Shown one piece after another: positions 1-6,435 of a stretch of 15,978 nucleotides of DNA. A model generated the notes under the pieces. The model saw only the letters and a list, made by a program, of their open reading frames with translations, had not been told where the DNA came from and searched no databases. The position numbers and the translations under genes were made by a program. The stretch comes from Kiritimatiellia bacterium (lineage in GTDB: Bacteria; Verrucomicrobiota; Kiritimatiellia; RFP12; UBA3636): the NCBI GenBank assembly GCA_016295275.1, contig JAEDLN010000027.1, forward strand, positions 1 to 15,978, written 5' to 3'. Each line of letters opens with the position of its first letter. The first letter of the stretch is position 1.

Positions 1-74
1 GGAGAGACTCCTTTCGGGTGTTGACACCCGCCATTATGGCGGAATCCGGAAAAAAAGTCTCTCCTTTTCTTTTT
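1..74 (+). terminator. Nested inverted repeat followed by a T-rich tract, possible terminator of an upstream gene
   Basis: GGAGAGACT at 1-9 is the exact reverse complement of AGTCTCTCC at 56-64, giving a 9-bp outer stem, and the sequence then runs into TTTTCTTTTT at 65-74. Within the 46-nt interior there are two further hairpins: 15-20/25-30 (CGGGTG with CACCCG, loop TTGA) and 28-33/37-42 (CCGCCA with TGGCGG, loop TTA). These share bases 28-30, so both cannot form at full length together. Stem plus T-run is the pattern of a plus-strand intrinsic terminator, but the long branched interior is unusual. It could instead be part of a structured RNA or of a repeat that starts outside the window. 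The upstream gene is not visible. Confidence 0.4.
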
Positions 75-81
75 GGCAAGC

Positions 82-164
82 AAAAATCATTTTTAGCCAG
101 TATTTTCAAGCGAAATTGAAAACCTGGGATCATTTATCCCGGAAAAATCCGGGATAAGGGTGAT
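82..164. repeat. Series of three short inverted repeats in AT-rich DNA
   Basis: Three inverted repeats follow each other here: AAAAAT/ATTTTT at 82-87/89-94; TTTTCAA/TTGAAAA at 103-109/116-122 with loop GCGAAA; and the strongest, a perfect 10-bp stem TTATCCCGGA/TCCGGGATAA at 134-143/148-157 with loop AAAA. The last is extended by ATCA/TGAT at 129-132/161-164 across a GGG bulge. No T-run follows the last stem on either strand, so it is not a standard intrinsic terminator. It may be a protein-binding site, part of a structured transcript, or a dispersed element. There is no open reading frame of note in this segment. Confidence 0.45.
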
Positions 165-179
165 TTAATCGTCCCCGCC

Positions 180-470
180 TGCCCCACCCCACCCGCCACT
201 CGCCCGCGCCCCGTTGCCAACCCGCGCACTACGCCGCCGTGCTTACCCCTCGTGCGGCATGGCGGTAGGGCGCGATGTCCCCATCGCGCCGCCAACCTGC
301 GCACTGCGTCCCGAGCGCCCCTCGCCCGCGCCCATCGCCCATGGCGGCTCGCCACCGCGGTGCGCGACTTGGCATCTCACACCTTTGCCCCGCACCCCAT
401 GCTCTCCCCCTCTCCCGCGACCCGTTGCCCTGTCCCGTGGCGTGATGCTTGGTCGCCGGACCTCCCGGTC
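180..470. other. C-rich intergenic stretch without a convincing gene
   Basis: This stretch is very C-rich on the plus strand, with short overlapping open frames on both strands that have low-complexity Arg/Pro/Ala composition and no recognisable domain, so I call no gene. It holds imperfect direct repeats: GCCAACCCGCGCACTACG at 216-233 recurs at 291-308 with two mismatches, and CTCGCCCGCGCCC at 199-211 recurs exactly at 321-333. It also holds a REP-like palindrome (separate entry). The composition breaks sharply from the AT-rich DNA just before it. Confidence 0.5.
261..293. repeat. REP-like palindrome
   Basis: GGCGCGATG at 269-277 and CATCGCGCC at 282-290 form a perfect 9-bp stem with loop TCCC. 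GGC at 261-263 can pair with GCC at 291-293 across a 5-nt bulge (264-268). The form (GC-rich, imperfect outer stem, intergenic) resembles repetitive extragenic palindromes, but only one copy is in the window, so its dispersed nature is an inference. Confidence 0.4.
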
Positions 471-474
471 CCAA

Positions 475-503
475 TTGCATTCGTTGTGGCATTTTCCTAC
501 AAT
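475..503 (+). promoter_or_regulatory. Sigma-70-like promoter for the epimerase gene
   Basis: TTGCAT at 475-480 and TACAAT at 498-503 are separated by exactly 17 nt. The -10 element matches the consensus at five of six bases, while the -35 element matches only in its TTG. Transcription would start near 510, giving a leader of about 40 nt that contains the GGAGG ribosome binding site. It is the best promoter candidate in front of this gene. Confidence 0.5.
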
Positions 504-540
504 TTCGGTCGTTTCAATGTCCTTTTCATTCTCCCGTTTT

Positions 541-545
541 GGAGG
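541..545 (+). promoter_or_regulatory. Ribosome binding site (GGAGG) that decides the epimerase start
   Basis: GGAGG lies five bases before the ATG at 551 and sets that ATG as the start, rather than an in-frame upstream codon at 449 that would add 34 residues with no resemblance to the family. It is the only clear Shine-Dalgarno sequence in front of any gene in the window. Confidence 0.8.
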
Positions 546-550
546 TCTGC

Positions 551-1588
551 ATGAAAGTCTTTATCACCGGCGGCGCCGGTTTTCTTGGAATCAATCTGAT
601 TCGATCGCTCAAGGCTCATGGCGTTGAGGAAATCGCTTCCTACGATATTGCCGCTTTCGATTATCCCGAAAAGACCTGGGTCCATTGCTTCCAAAACGAT
701 GTGCGCGATTTCGAAACCCTTCGAAATGCCATGAAGGGCTATGACATGGTCGTGCACTGCGCCGCCGCATTGCCGCTCTATTCGCCCGAAGATATCCGCT
801 CGACCGATGTCGATGGTTGTCGGAATGTTATGCAGGCCGCTCTCGAAAATGGCGTGCAGCGTGTTGTTCAGATCTCCTCGACCGCTGTCTATGGGGTCCC
901 CGACCACCACCCGCTGTACGAAACCGATCGTCTCGAAGGCGTCGGCCCCTACGGCGAAGCAAAGGTGCTCGCAGAAGGAATTTGCAAGGAATACCGCGAA
1001 AAGGGGCTCTGCATCCCGATCTTGCGCCCCAAATCCTTCGTCGGCCCCGAACGGCTCGGCGTTTTTGCGCTCTTCTACGATTGGGCCTATACCGGACACA
1101 ACTTCCCGATGATCGGAAACGGGAAAAACCGCTACCAATTGATGGATGTCGATGATCTCGACGAGGCAATCTGGGCAGCGCTGACGCTCGATCGCAACGT
1201 CGTCAACGATACGTTCAATATCGGTGCCGAAGAATACACGACCATGGCCGAAGATTACCAAGCCGTCCTCGATCACGCCGGACATGGGAAGCGGATTATC
1301 GGCTTTCCTGCCAAGCCCGTCATCTTCGCACTCACCATTCTCGAAAAGCTCCACCTCTCGCCTCTCTATATGTGGGTCTACGCAACGGCGGGAAAGGATT
1401 CCTTCGTCTCCATCGACCGGGCCAAGGAAAAACTTGGGTTCAAACCGCGCTACTCTAACAAACAGGCCCTTATCCGCAACTACGATTGGTATGTTGAGCA
1501 TCTCGACCAATTCAAGTCGCAGAGCGGCGTCTCACACCGCGTCCCTTGGAAACAGGGGCTCCTGGGATTGATCAAACATTTCTTCTAG
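551..1588 (+). CDS. NAD-dependent epimerase/dehydratase (extended SDR family)
   Basis: This 345-residue protein is an extended short-chain dehydrogenase/reductase of the nucleotide-sugar epimerase/dehydratase type. The N-terminal Rossmann motif GGAGFLG is at residues 7-13, the acidic Asp32 at the end of the second strand fits NAD(P) adenosine ribose binding, and the catalytic group is seen as S109-S110-T111 with Y134-G-E-A-K138 (YxxxK). The C-terminal part (about 170-345) would bind the substrate. Members act in the cytoplasm on UDP-, GDP- or dTDP-sugars, or as sterol or cinnamoyl-alcohol type reductases; the substrate cannot be read from the sequence. The start is fixed by GGAGG at 541-545, and its own promoter lies at 475-503. 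It stands alone, convergent with fucI. The C-terminal hydrophobic and basic tail is not long enough to call a membrane anchor. Confidence 0.85.
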   Translation: MKVFITGGAGFLGINLIRSLKAHGVEEIASYDIAAFDYPEKTWVHCFQNDVRDFETLRNAMKGYDMVVHCAAALPLYSPEDIRSTDVDGCRNVMQAALENGVQRVVQISSTAVYGVPDHHPLYETDRLEGVGPYGEAKVLAEGICKEYREKGLCIPILRPKSFVGPERLGVFALFYDWAYTGHNFPMIGNGKNRYQLMDVDDLDEAIWAALTLDRNVVNDTFNIGAEEYTTMAEDYQAVLDHAGHGKRIIGFPAKPVIFALTILEKLHLSPLYMWVYATAGKDSFVSIDRAKEKLGFKPRYSNKQALIRNYDWYVEHLDQFKSQSGVSHRVPWKQGLLGLIKHFF

Positions 1589-1680
1589 GCCTTCTTGTCC
1601 GTCCGGAAGGAAGCCGTCAAGCTCGTATCCCTCGGCGCGACAACGTCCGTCCCATACGCAACAGGTTCCTCCTAAACACG

Positions 1681-1712
1681 CCACGCGATCGCACCGCGGT
1701 GCGATCGCGTGG
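1681..1712. terminator. Perfect 32-bp palindrome between convergent genes, probable bidirectional terminator
   Basis: CCACGCGATCGCACCG (1681-1696) is followed directly by its exact reverse complement (1697-1712), with no mismatch and no spacer. It lies between the 3' ends of the epimerase (1588) and fucI (1754), where a terminator is expected. On the plus strand the stem is followed by TTGGTTTTC, a weak T-rich tail; the minus side has only a short TTT. Each arm contains the octamer GCGATCGC. A REP-like or protein-binding role is an alternative. Confidence 0.55.
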
Positions 1713-1753
1713 TTGGTTTTCTCGACCGGCTTCAATGGAAGCCGTCGCCGTAC

Positions 1754-3556
1754 TCAGCGGTTCGTCGCGTAAAGAGGACCAAAGTTCGCACACGCACGGT
1801 AGTCCGCGCCGGTCGGATCGTCGCTCGCACCGAAGAGGCCCCAGCAATGCGGCTGGAAGACCTTGTCCTCCGGCACATTGTGCATTGCAACGGGAATACG
1901 CAGCATCGAGGCGAGCGTGATAAGGTCCGCGCCAATGTGTCCGTACGCGATCGCACCATGGTTCGCGGCCCATGCGTTCATGACGGAATAGACGTCCTTG
2001 AAGAAGCCCTTGCCCGTGAGCCGCGGCGTGAACCAGGTGCACGGCCATTCGGGATTCGTGCGATCCATCAACGCCTTCTGCTGCTTCGGATCGAGTTCGA
2101 CCGACCATCCCTCGGCAATCTGCATGACCGGTCCCTGCCCCTTCACTATGGAGATGCGAATCATCGTAAGCGGCATGCCTTTGGGAGTCAGGAACGATGA
2201 CGAGAAACCGCCGCCGCGGAAGTATTCGACGCCCGCAGGAACCCACTTTGTCGCCTTGAGCGTGGCATCGATATCCTTCTTCGTCACGTCCCACCAGTTC
2301 TTGAAGACCGGCTTTCCCTTCTCCTTCATCTCGCCCGCCGCATCGAGGCAACAAGACCCCGAGTTGAGAAGATGGATGATTCCCGCCTTCGCCTCCTTTG
2401 GAAGCCCCTTGCCCGTGGCACGCTGCACCGCCGCATCGCTCCAGTACGTGCGAACGTCCGCAAACATCGATGCCTTGTTGGTGAGAAGCCACATGAGGAG
2501 CATGCAGATGCCATTGAGCGAATCGTTCTCCGTCGCAAGAATCTGCGGCATCTTCTTTCCATTCCAATCGAACGATGTGTTGCACATCACCTCCGCAACA
2601 TCTCCGTTCGGCCAGTGGTCTGTCCACTGACGCTGCCCTTGGAAACCGCCCGCAATGGCGTTGCGCCCGACGGCCTCCTCGCCAAATCCCATCTCCTTGA
2701 GTTTGGGATTGCCCGCCATCATGTCGCGGACGATGATGGACATTTTCGCAATAAACTCCCAGTCTTTGTCCTTCGCCTCGCGGGACTTCCGGATCTTGAC
2801 CGGATTGTAGTCCTTTCCTTCTTTGAGGTTGGTACGCAGCCACGCAAGCGCCTTCTCGTACTCTTCCTTGTCGTAAATGCCTTCCTCAATGCGGCGCAGA
2901 ATCTCGCACTCATCCATGTTTTCGGGGGCAAGTCCGAGATAATCCTGCATGAAGTCGACATCGACGAACGAGCCCGCAATGCCCATCGAAGACGTTCCGA
3001 TCGAAAGATAACTCTTGCCTTTCATCATCGCAACGGCAAGCCCGGCCTTCGCAAAGCGGAGAATCTTCTCGGCAACGTCAGCCGGAATCTTGTCGGACTC
3101 GTCGCGATTCTGCACTTCTCGCCCGTAAATGCCGTATGCAGGCATTCCGCGCTGTGCATATCCCGCAAGCATGCACGCCAGATAAACCGCTCCCGGACGC
3201 TCCGTTCCGTTGAAACCCCAAACGGCTTTCGGTATGACCGGATCAAGATCCATCGTCTCGGTTCCGTAACACCAGCACGGCGTCACGGAAAGCGATACGC
3301 CGACATTGTTCGCGGCAAACTTGTTCGCGCACTGCGCGGCCTCGAAACGTCCTCCGATCGTCGTATCGGCAATGACGCATTCGACAGGCGTTCCATCGGG
3401 ATGCCGTAGGTTTTCGCTGATGAGCTTCGCGGCGGCCTTGGCCATCGCCATCGTCTGGTCCTCGAGCGATTCGCGGACTCCGCGACGGCGGCCATCAATA
3501 ATCGGGCGGATGCCTACTTTGGGAAACGGATTATGCGTAAAAACGGTCTGGTTCAT
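1754..3556 (-). CDS. fucI: L-fucose isomerase
   Basis: This 600-residue protein is a full-length L-fucose isomerase, close to the 591 residues of the E. coli enzyme. It interconverts L-fucose and L-fuculose (also D-arabinose and D-ribulose) in the cytoplasm with Mn2+. The whole length follows the family: KVGIRPIIDGRRRGVRES near the N-terminus, TPCWCYGTE at 92-100, WGFNGTERPGAVYLA at 113-127, QGQRQWTDHWPNGD at 306-319, and a C-terminus ending NFGPLY. The three metal and catalytic residues of the E. coli enzyme (Glu337, Asp361, His528) correspond to E343 in ATENDSLNG, D367 in FADVRTYW and H533 in ANHG. I chose the ATG at 3556; a TTG nine codons upstream (3583) also opens the frame but adds nothing conserved. 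No Shine-Dalgarno is present. Neither fuculokinase nor fuculose-phosphate aldolase lies next to it. The leader carries a (GA)10 repeat and a hairpin; a GATAAT at 3741-3736 could be a -10 element, but no -35 goes with it. Confidence 0.95.
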   Translation of the reverse strand: MNQTVFTHNPFPKVGIRPIIDGRRRGVRESLEDQTMAMAKAAAKLISENLRHPDGTPVECVIADTTIGGRFEAAQCANKFAANNVGVSLSVTPCWCYGTETMDLDPVIPKAVWGFNGTERPGAVYLACMLAGYAQRGMPAYGIYGREVQNRDESDKIPADVAEKILRFAKAGLAVAMMKGKSYLSIGTSSMGIAGSFVDVDFMQDYLGLAPENMDECEILRRIEEGIYDKEEYEKALAWLRTNLKEGKDYNPVKIRKSREAKDKDWEFIAKMSIIVRDMMAGNPKLKEMGFGEEAVGRNAIAGGFQGQRQWTDHWPNGDVAEVMCNTSFDWNGKKMPQILATENDSLNGICMLLMWLLTNKASMFADVRTYWSDAAVQRATGKGLPKEAKAGIIHLLNSGSCCLDAAGEMKEKGKPVFKNWWDVTKKDIDATLKATKWVPAGVEYFRGGGFSSSFLTPKGMPLTMIRISIVKGQGPVMQIAEGWSVELDPKQQKALMDRTNPEWPCTWFTPRLTGKGFFKDVYSVMNAWAANHGAIAYGHIGADLITLASMLRIPVAMHNVPEDKVFQPHCWGLFGASDDPTGADYRACANFGPLYATNR

Positions 3557-3607
3557 GGTATTTCGTGTTTGATGGTTGAACAATGGTCATGCGTTGGAAT
3601 CCGAATT

Positions 3608-3627
3608 GAGAGAGAGAGAGAGAGAGA
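3608..3627. repeat. (GA)10 dinucleotide simple-sequence repeat in the fucI upstream region
   Basis: Ten uninterrupted GA units occupy 3608-3627, which read as (TC)10 on the fucI strand, about 52 to 71 bases before the fucI ATG. Tracts of this length are prone to slipped-strand length change and in other bacteria serve as contingency loci. Whether this one varies is not known. It sits downstream of a hairpin (3641-3665) in the fucI sense direction. Confidence 0.9.
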
Positions 3628-3640
3628 ATGCCGAGGGCGC

Positions 3641-3665
3641 TGTCCGAAATATCCCCCTTCGGATA
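3641..3665 (-). repeat. Hairpin in the fucI leader region
   Basis: TCCGAA at 3643-3648 pairs with TTCGGA at 3658-3663 around a 9-nt loop, extended by one G-T and one A-T pair to 3641/3665. In the fucI direction the hairpin comes about 90 nt before the start codon and is followed after 13 bases by the (TC)10 tract. It could be part of a transcribed leader or an operator; there is no T-run for a terminator. Confidence 0.35.
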
Positions 3666-3937
3666 GGCGACTTCGTTTCGACATTTCATTTTCTTTTCAT
3701 ATCGATTCCTTTTTGATCAGTGCGTTCGCTCCGGCATTATCCGCGTAGCGCAGGCATTGCCTTTCACCGGTCTCGCGCCCCGATCCGCTTTTGACGCGAG
3801 TCTATCACACGAAGCAAAAACCTTTCAACAAAACAAGATGAACGGATGCACGGATTCTGCAGGTTTCGTTTACCATGCGGGAATCCGCGCAAACCGGTCG
3901 CGTCTTCTTTGCGCGCAACGACTGCCTTGTCATGCTC

Positions 3938-3966
3938 TTCACACGCCTGTCCGGATTTGGTAAAAT
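3938..3966 (+). promoter_or_regulatory. Sigma-70-like promoter for tex and the following operon
   Basis: TTCACA at 3938-3943 and TAAAAT at 3961-3966 are separated by exactly 17 nt, and each matches the housekeeping consensus at five of six positions. This is the best promoter match I found in the window. Transcription would start near 3973, about 70 nt before the ATG at 4042 and about 175 nt before the preferred tex start at 4147. No promoter of comparable quality was found between 4147 and 12141, consistent with it driving the tex-rpoN-panC-pyrophosphatase-murF run. Confidence 0.6.
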
Positions 3967-4146
3967 CCACACCACCCGGACGGGAATCCGGCGCGCCCTC
4001 GCAAACGGCTGGATTTTCCCCTCTCGACTGCCCCAAATACCATGGCTGAAGCCCCCTCAACCGGCATCTCGCTCGCATCCGATCCTTTGCGCCAATGCCG
4101 GAAAAAAGCACGCAGCCCAATCGCTCCGCTCCCGAAAACCTGTTCC

Positions 4147-6426
4147 ATGGCATCCACTCTCCACACAGATCAAATCGCACGCGAGTTATCCTTGCGGCCC
4201 GCGCAAGTCTGCGCCGTTTCCTCTCTCCTCGAATCCGGAGCAACCGTTCCGTTTATCGCTCGCTATCGAAAGGAGGCAACCGGTGAGTTGGATGAAGTCG
4301 CTATCACGAATATCCGGGACGCTTTGACCCGCCTCGCCGAACTCGATGCACGGCGTGCGGCAATCCTCGAATCGCTTTCCGAACGGAATCTCCTGACGGA
4401 TGCCTTGAAGGCGGAGCTCGAACAGGCACAAACCTTGTCCGCCCTCGAAGACGCATATCTTCCCTATCGCCCCAAACGGAGAACCCGCGCCCAGACCGCT
4501 CGCGAACACGGTCTATCCCCCCTCGCCGAGTTTCTCCTCTCCGAACAGGAAAACCCCGCCGCAGATCCATGCGCCTTCGCCGCATCGTTCGTCGATCCCG
4601 CCAAGGAAGTCCCCGATGTCGAAACAGCCCTCGCCGGAGCCCGAGATATCGTGGCCGAAGCCGTTGCCGAAAATACAGCCCTCCGCTCCGAGATGCGGAC
4701 ACTCTTCGACGAGGAGGCCGATGCCGTCTCCGCCGTCGTCCCCGGCAAGGAAACCGAAGGCGCCAAATTCCAAGACTATTTCAATGCCTCGGAACCGCTT
4801 CGCCAAATTCCGGGACACCGCCTTCTCGCTCTTCTCCGCGGCGAAAAGGAGGGTATTCTCTCGCTGAGCATTCGCCCGGAGAAGGCTGCCGCACAGGCCC
4901 TCGCCCGCAGCCATTTCGTCGCCGAAGCCGATACGCCTTGTTCGCGCCTCGTCGCACAGGCCTGCGATGCCGCATATACCCGTCTTCTGGCTCCCGCAAT
5001 GGAGGTGGAGGCCCGCCTCCGCGCCTTTACCCGTGCCTCCGATGAGGCTATCCGCGTCTTCTCGGAAAACCTGCGGGAACTGCTGATGGCAGCCCCTCTC
5101 GGACGAAAAGCCGTCCTCGCAATCGATCCCGGTATCCGGACCGGCTGCAAGGTGGTCGTTCTCGATCCGCAAGGAAAACTGCTCGAAGATTGCGTCGTTC
5201 AACTCGCGCAATCCGATGCAAAACGCCGCGAAGCGGCCGAAGTCTTGCTCCATCTCGCTGATCGCTATTCCATCGCCGCCGTCGCAATCGGAAACGGCAC
5301 CTATGGACGCGAGACGCTTGCCTTCGTCTCATCCCTCCGACTGCCCGCCGGTACGGCAGTCGTTTCCGTCAACGAATCCGGCGCGTCCATCTACTCCGCT
5401 TCCGAAGTCGCACGCGAGGAATTCCCCGATAAGGATATCACCGTCCGCGGCGCCGTCTCCATCGGTCGCCGCTTGATGGATCCTCTCGCCGAACTCGTCA
5501 AACTCGATCCCAAATCCATCGGTGTCGGCCAATATCAGCACGATGTCGATCAAACCCATCTCCGTCGCGCCCTCGACGATACCGTTCTCTCCTGTGTCAA
5601 TGCCGTCGGCGTCGAGGTGAATACCGCCTCCAAACAACTCCTGACCCATGTCTCCGGCCTCGGTCCCGCCCTCGCCGCCAGCATCGTCGAATACCGAAAT
5701 GCGAATGGACCGTTCCTGAACCGAAAGGCCCTCATGAAGGTTCCGCGGATGGGACCCAAATCGTTTGAACAGGCCGCCGGATTTCTGCGGATCTCGGGCG
5801 GAGATACTCCCCTCGATGCCTCCGCCGTCCATCCCGAATCCTATCCCATCGTGGAACAAATGGCGGCCGATCTCGGTTGCTCGGTAAACGATCTGCTCCA
5901 ACACCCCGAAAAAGCGAAATCACTCTCGCTTGCCAAGTATTGCACCGATTCCGTCGGTCTCCCAACCCTCCGTGATATCATCGCCGAACTGGCAAAGCCC
6001 GGACGGGATCCCCGTAAACAATTCGAGGTGTTTGCTTTCGCAGAAGGTGTTCATGTCCTCGAAGACTTGCACCCCGGAATGAAACTCCCCGGGATCGTCA
6101 CCAATGTCACCAATTTCGGCGCCTTCATCGATGTCGGCGTCCATCAGGACGGTCTCGTCCATGTCTCCGAACTGCGCGACGCCTTTACCGCCAACCCCGC
6201 CGATGTCGTCAAGGTCGGGCAACGCGTTACCGTGCGCGTGCTTGCCGTCGACCTCCAACGCCGCCGGATTTCCCTTTCCATGAGAAGCAACAACGGCGGC
6301 AATGCTTCTCCCAGACCCCCATCGCATCTTCCCGGCCGTCCCCGCGACACCAAACGAGCCTCCGCCGAACAGGACGCTTTCCATTCCAGCCTCGGATCCC
6401 TCTTTGATAACGCCTTGAAACACTGA
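4147..6426 (+). CDS. tex: Tex-family RNA-binding transcription accessory protein (S1 domain)
   Basis: At 759 residues from the ATG at 4147 this is a full-length Tex/YhgF protein (773 in E. coli). Tex binds nucleic acid, is related to eukaryotic Spt6, and acts in the cytoplasm on transcription and RNA. The domains are in the usual order: a helical N-terminus with VPFIARYRKEATGELDE at 34-50 and LPYRPKRRTRAQTARE at 105-120; a YqgF/RNase H-like domain from about 322 (LAIDPGIRTGCK) to 450, including SEVAREEFPDKD at 418-430; a helix-hairpin-helix region at about 485-560 with SIGVGQYQHDVDQ before it; and an S1 domain at about 643-713 (GIVTNVTNFGAFIDVGVHQDGLVHVSEL). The tail after 713 is low-complexity. 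An in-frame ATG at 4042 would add 35 Ser/Pro/Arg-rich residues that do not look like the family, hence the later start. Neither start has a Shine-Dalgarno. It is first in the operon; rpoN follows after 9 nt. Confidence 0.93.
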   Translation: MASTLHTDQIARELSLRPAQVCAVSSLLESGATVPFIARYRKEATGELDEVAITNIRDALTRLAELDARRAAILESLSERNLLTDALKAELEQAQTLSALEDAYLPYRPKRRTRAQTAREHGLSPLAEFLLSEQENPAADPCAFAASFVDPAKEVPDVETALAGARDIVAEAVAENTALRSEMRTLFDEEADAVSAVVPGKETEGAKFQDYFNASEPLRQIPGHRLLALLRGEKEGILSLSIRPEKAAAQALARSHFVAEADTPCSRLVAQACDAAYTRLLAPAMEVEARLRAFTRASDEAIRVFSENLRELLMAAPLGRKAVLAIDPGIRTGCKVVVLDPQGKLLEDCVVQLAQSDAKRREAAEVLLHLADRYSIAAVAIGNGTYGRETLAFVSSLRLPAGTAVVSVNESGASIYSASEVAREEFPDKDITVRGAVSIGRRLMDPLAELVKLDPKSIGVGQYQHDVDQTHLRRALDDTVLSCVNAVGVEVNTASKQLLTHVSGLGPALAASIVEYRNANGPFLNRKALMKVPRMGPKSFEQAAGFLRISGGDTPLDASAVHPESYPIVEQMAADLGCSVNDLLQHPEKAKSLSLAKYCTDSVGLPTLRDIIAELAKPGRDPRKQFEVFAFAEGVHVLEDLHPGMKLPGIVTNVTNFGAFIDVGVHQDGLVHVSELRDAFTANPADVVKVGQRVTVRVLAVDLQRRRISLSMRSNNGGNASPRPPSHLPGRPRDTKRASAEQDAFHSSLGSLFDNALKH

Positions 6427-6435
6427 CATCGCTCC

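Larger units (their letters stand above)
3557..4146. other. Divergent intergenic region between fucI and tex
   Basis: No gene is supported here. The short open frames on both strands have no recognisable features and overlap one another. The region contains the (GA)10 tract and hairpin on the fucI side, a 6-bp inverted repeat CTCGCG/CGCGAG at 3772-3777/3795-3800, and the tex promoter at 3938-3966. If the upstream ATG at 4042 is used for tex, the non-coding part ends at 4041. Confidence 0.6.

Noticed and set aside
1..64. Resemblance of GGAGAGACT to the start of a glycine riboswitch
   Set aside because: The conserved core (GCCGAAGGAGCAA and CTCTCAGGCA type segments) is absent; only the first few bases agree.
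370..388. Possible sigma-54 promoter (TGGCAT then TTGC)
   Set aside because: The spacing between the two elements is 9 nt instead of 5, so the invariant GG and GC would be 14 rather than 10 bases apart.
214..627. Several small open frames in the C-rich left region
   Set aside because: They overlap one another on both strands, run into the epimerase gene in other frames, and consist mainly of Arg, Pro, Ala and Ser as expected from C-rich DNA.
497..1510. Long open frame (337 codons) on the minus strand opposite the epimerase
   Set aside because: It lies entirely antisense to a gene with clear family motifs and has no recognisable domain; codon bias of the real gene keeps the opposite frame open.
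1617..2843. 408-codon minus-strand frame overlapping fucI in another frame, and a 345-codon plus-strand frame at 2372-3409
   Set aside because: Both are shadows of fucI, which is conserved from end to end; their composition is Arg/Gly/His-rich and shows no motif.
3927..3932. TTGTCA as the -35 element of the tex promoter
   Set aside because: It is 28 nt from the TAAAAT element, too far; TTCACA at 3938 has the ideal 17-nt spacing.
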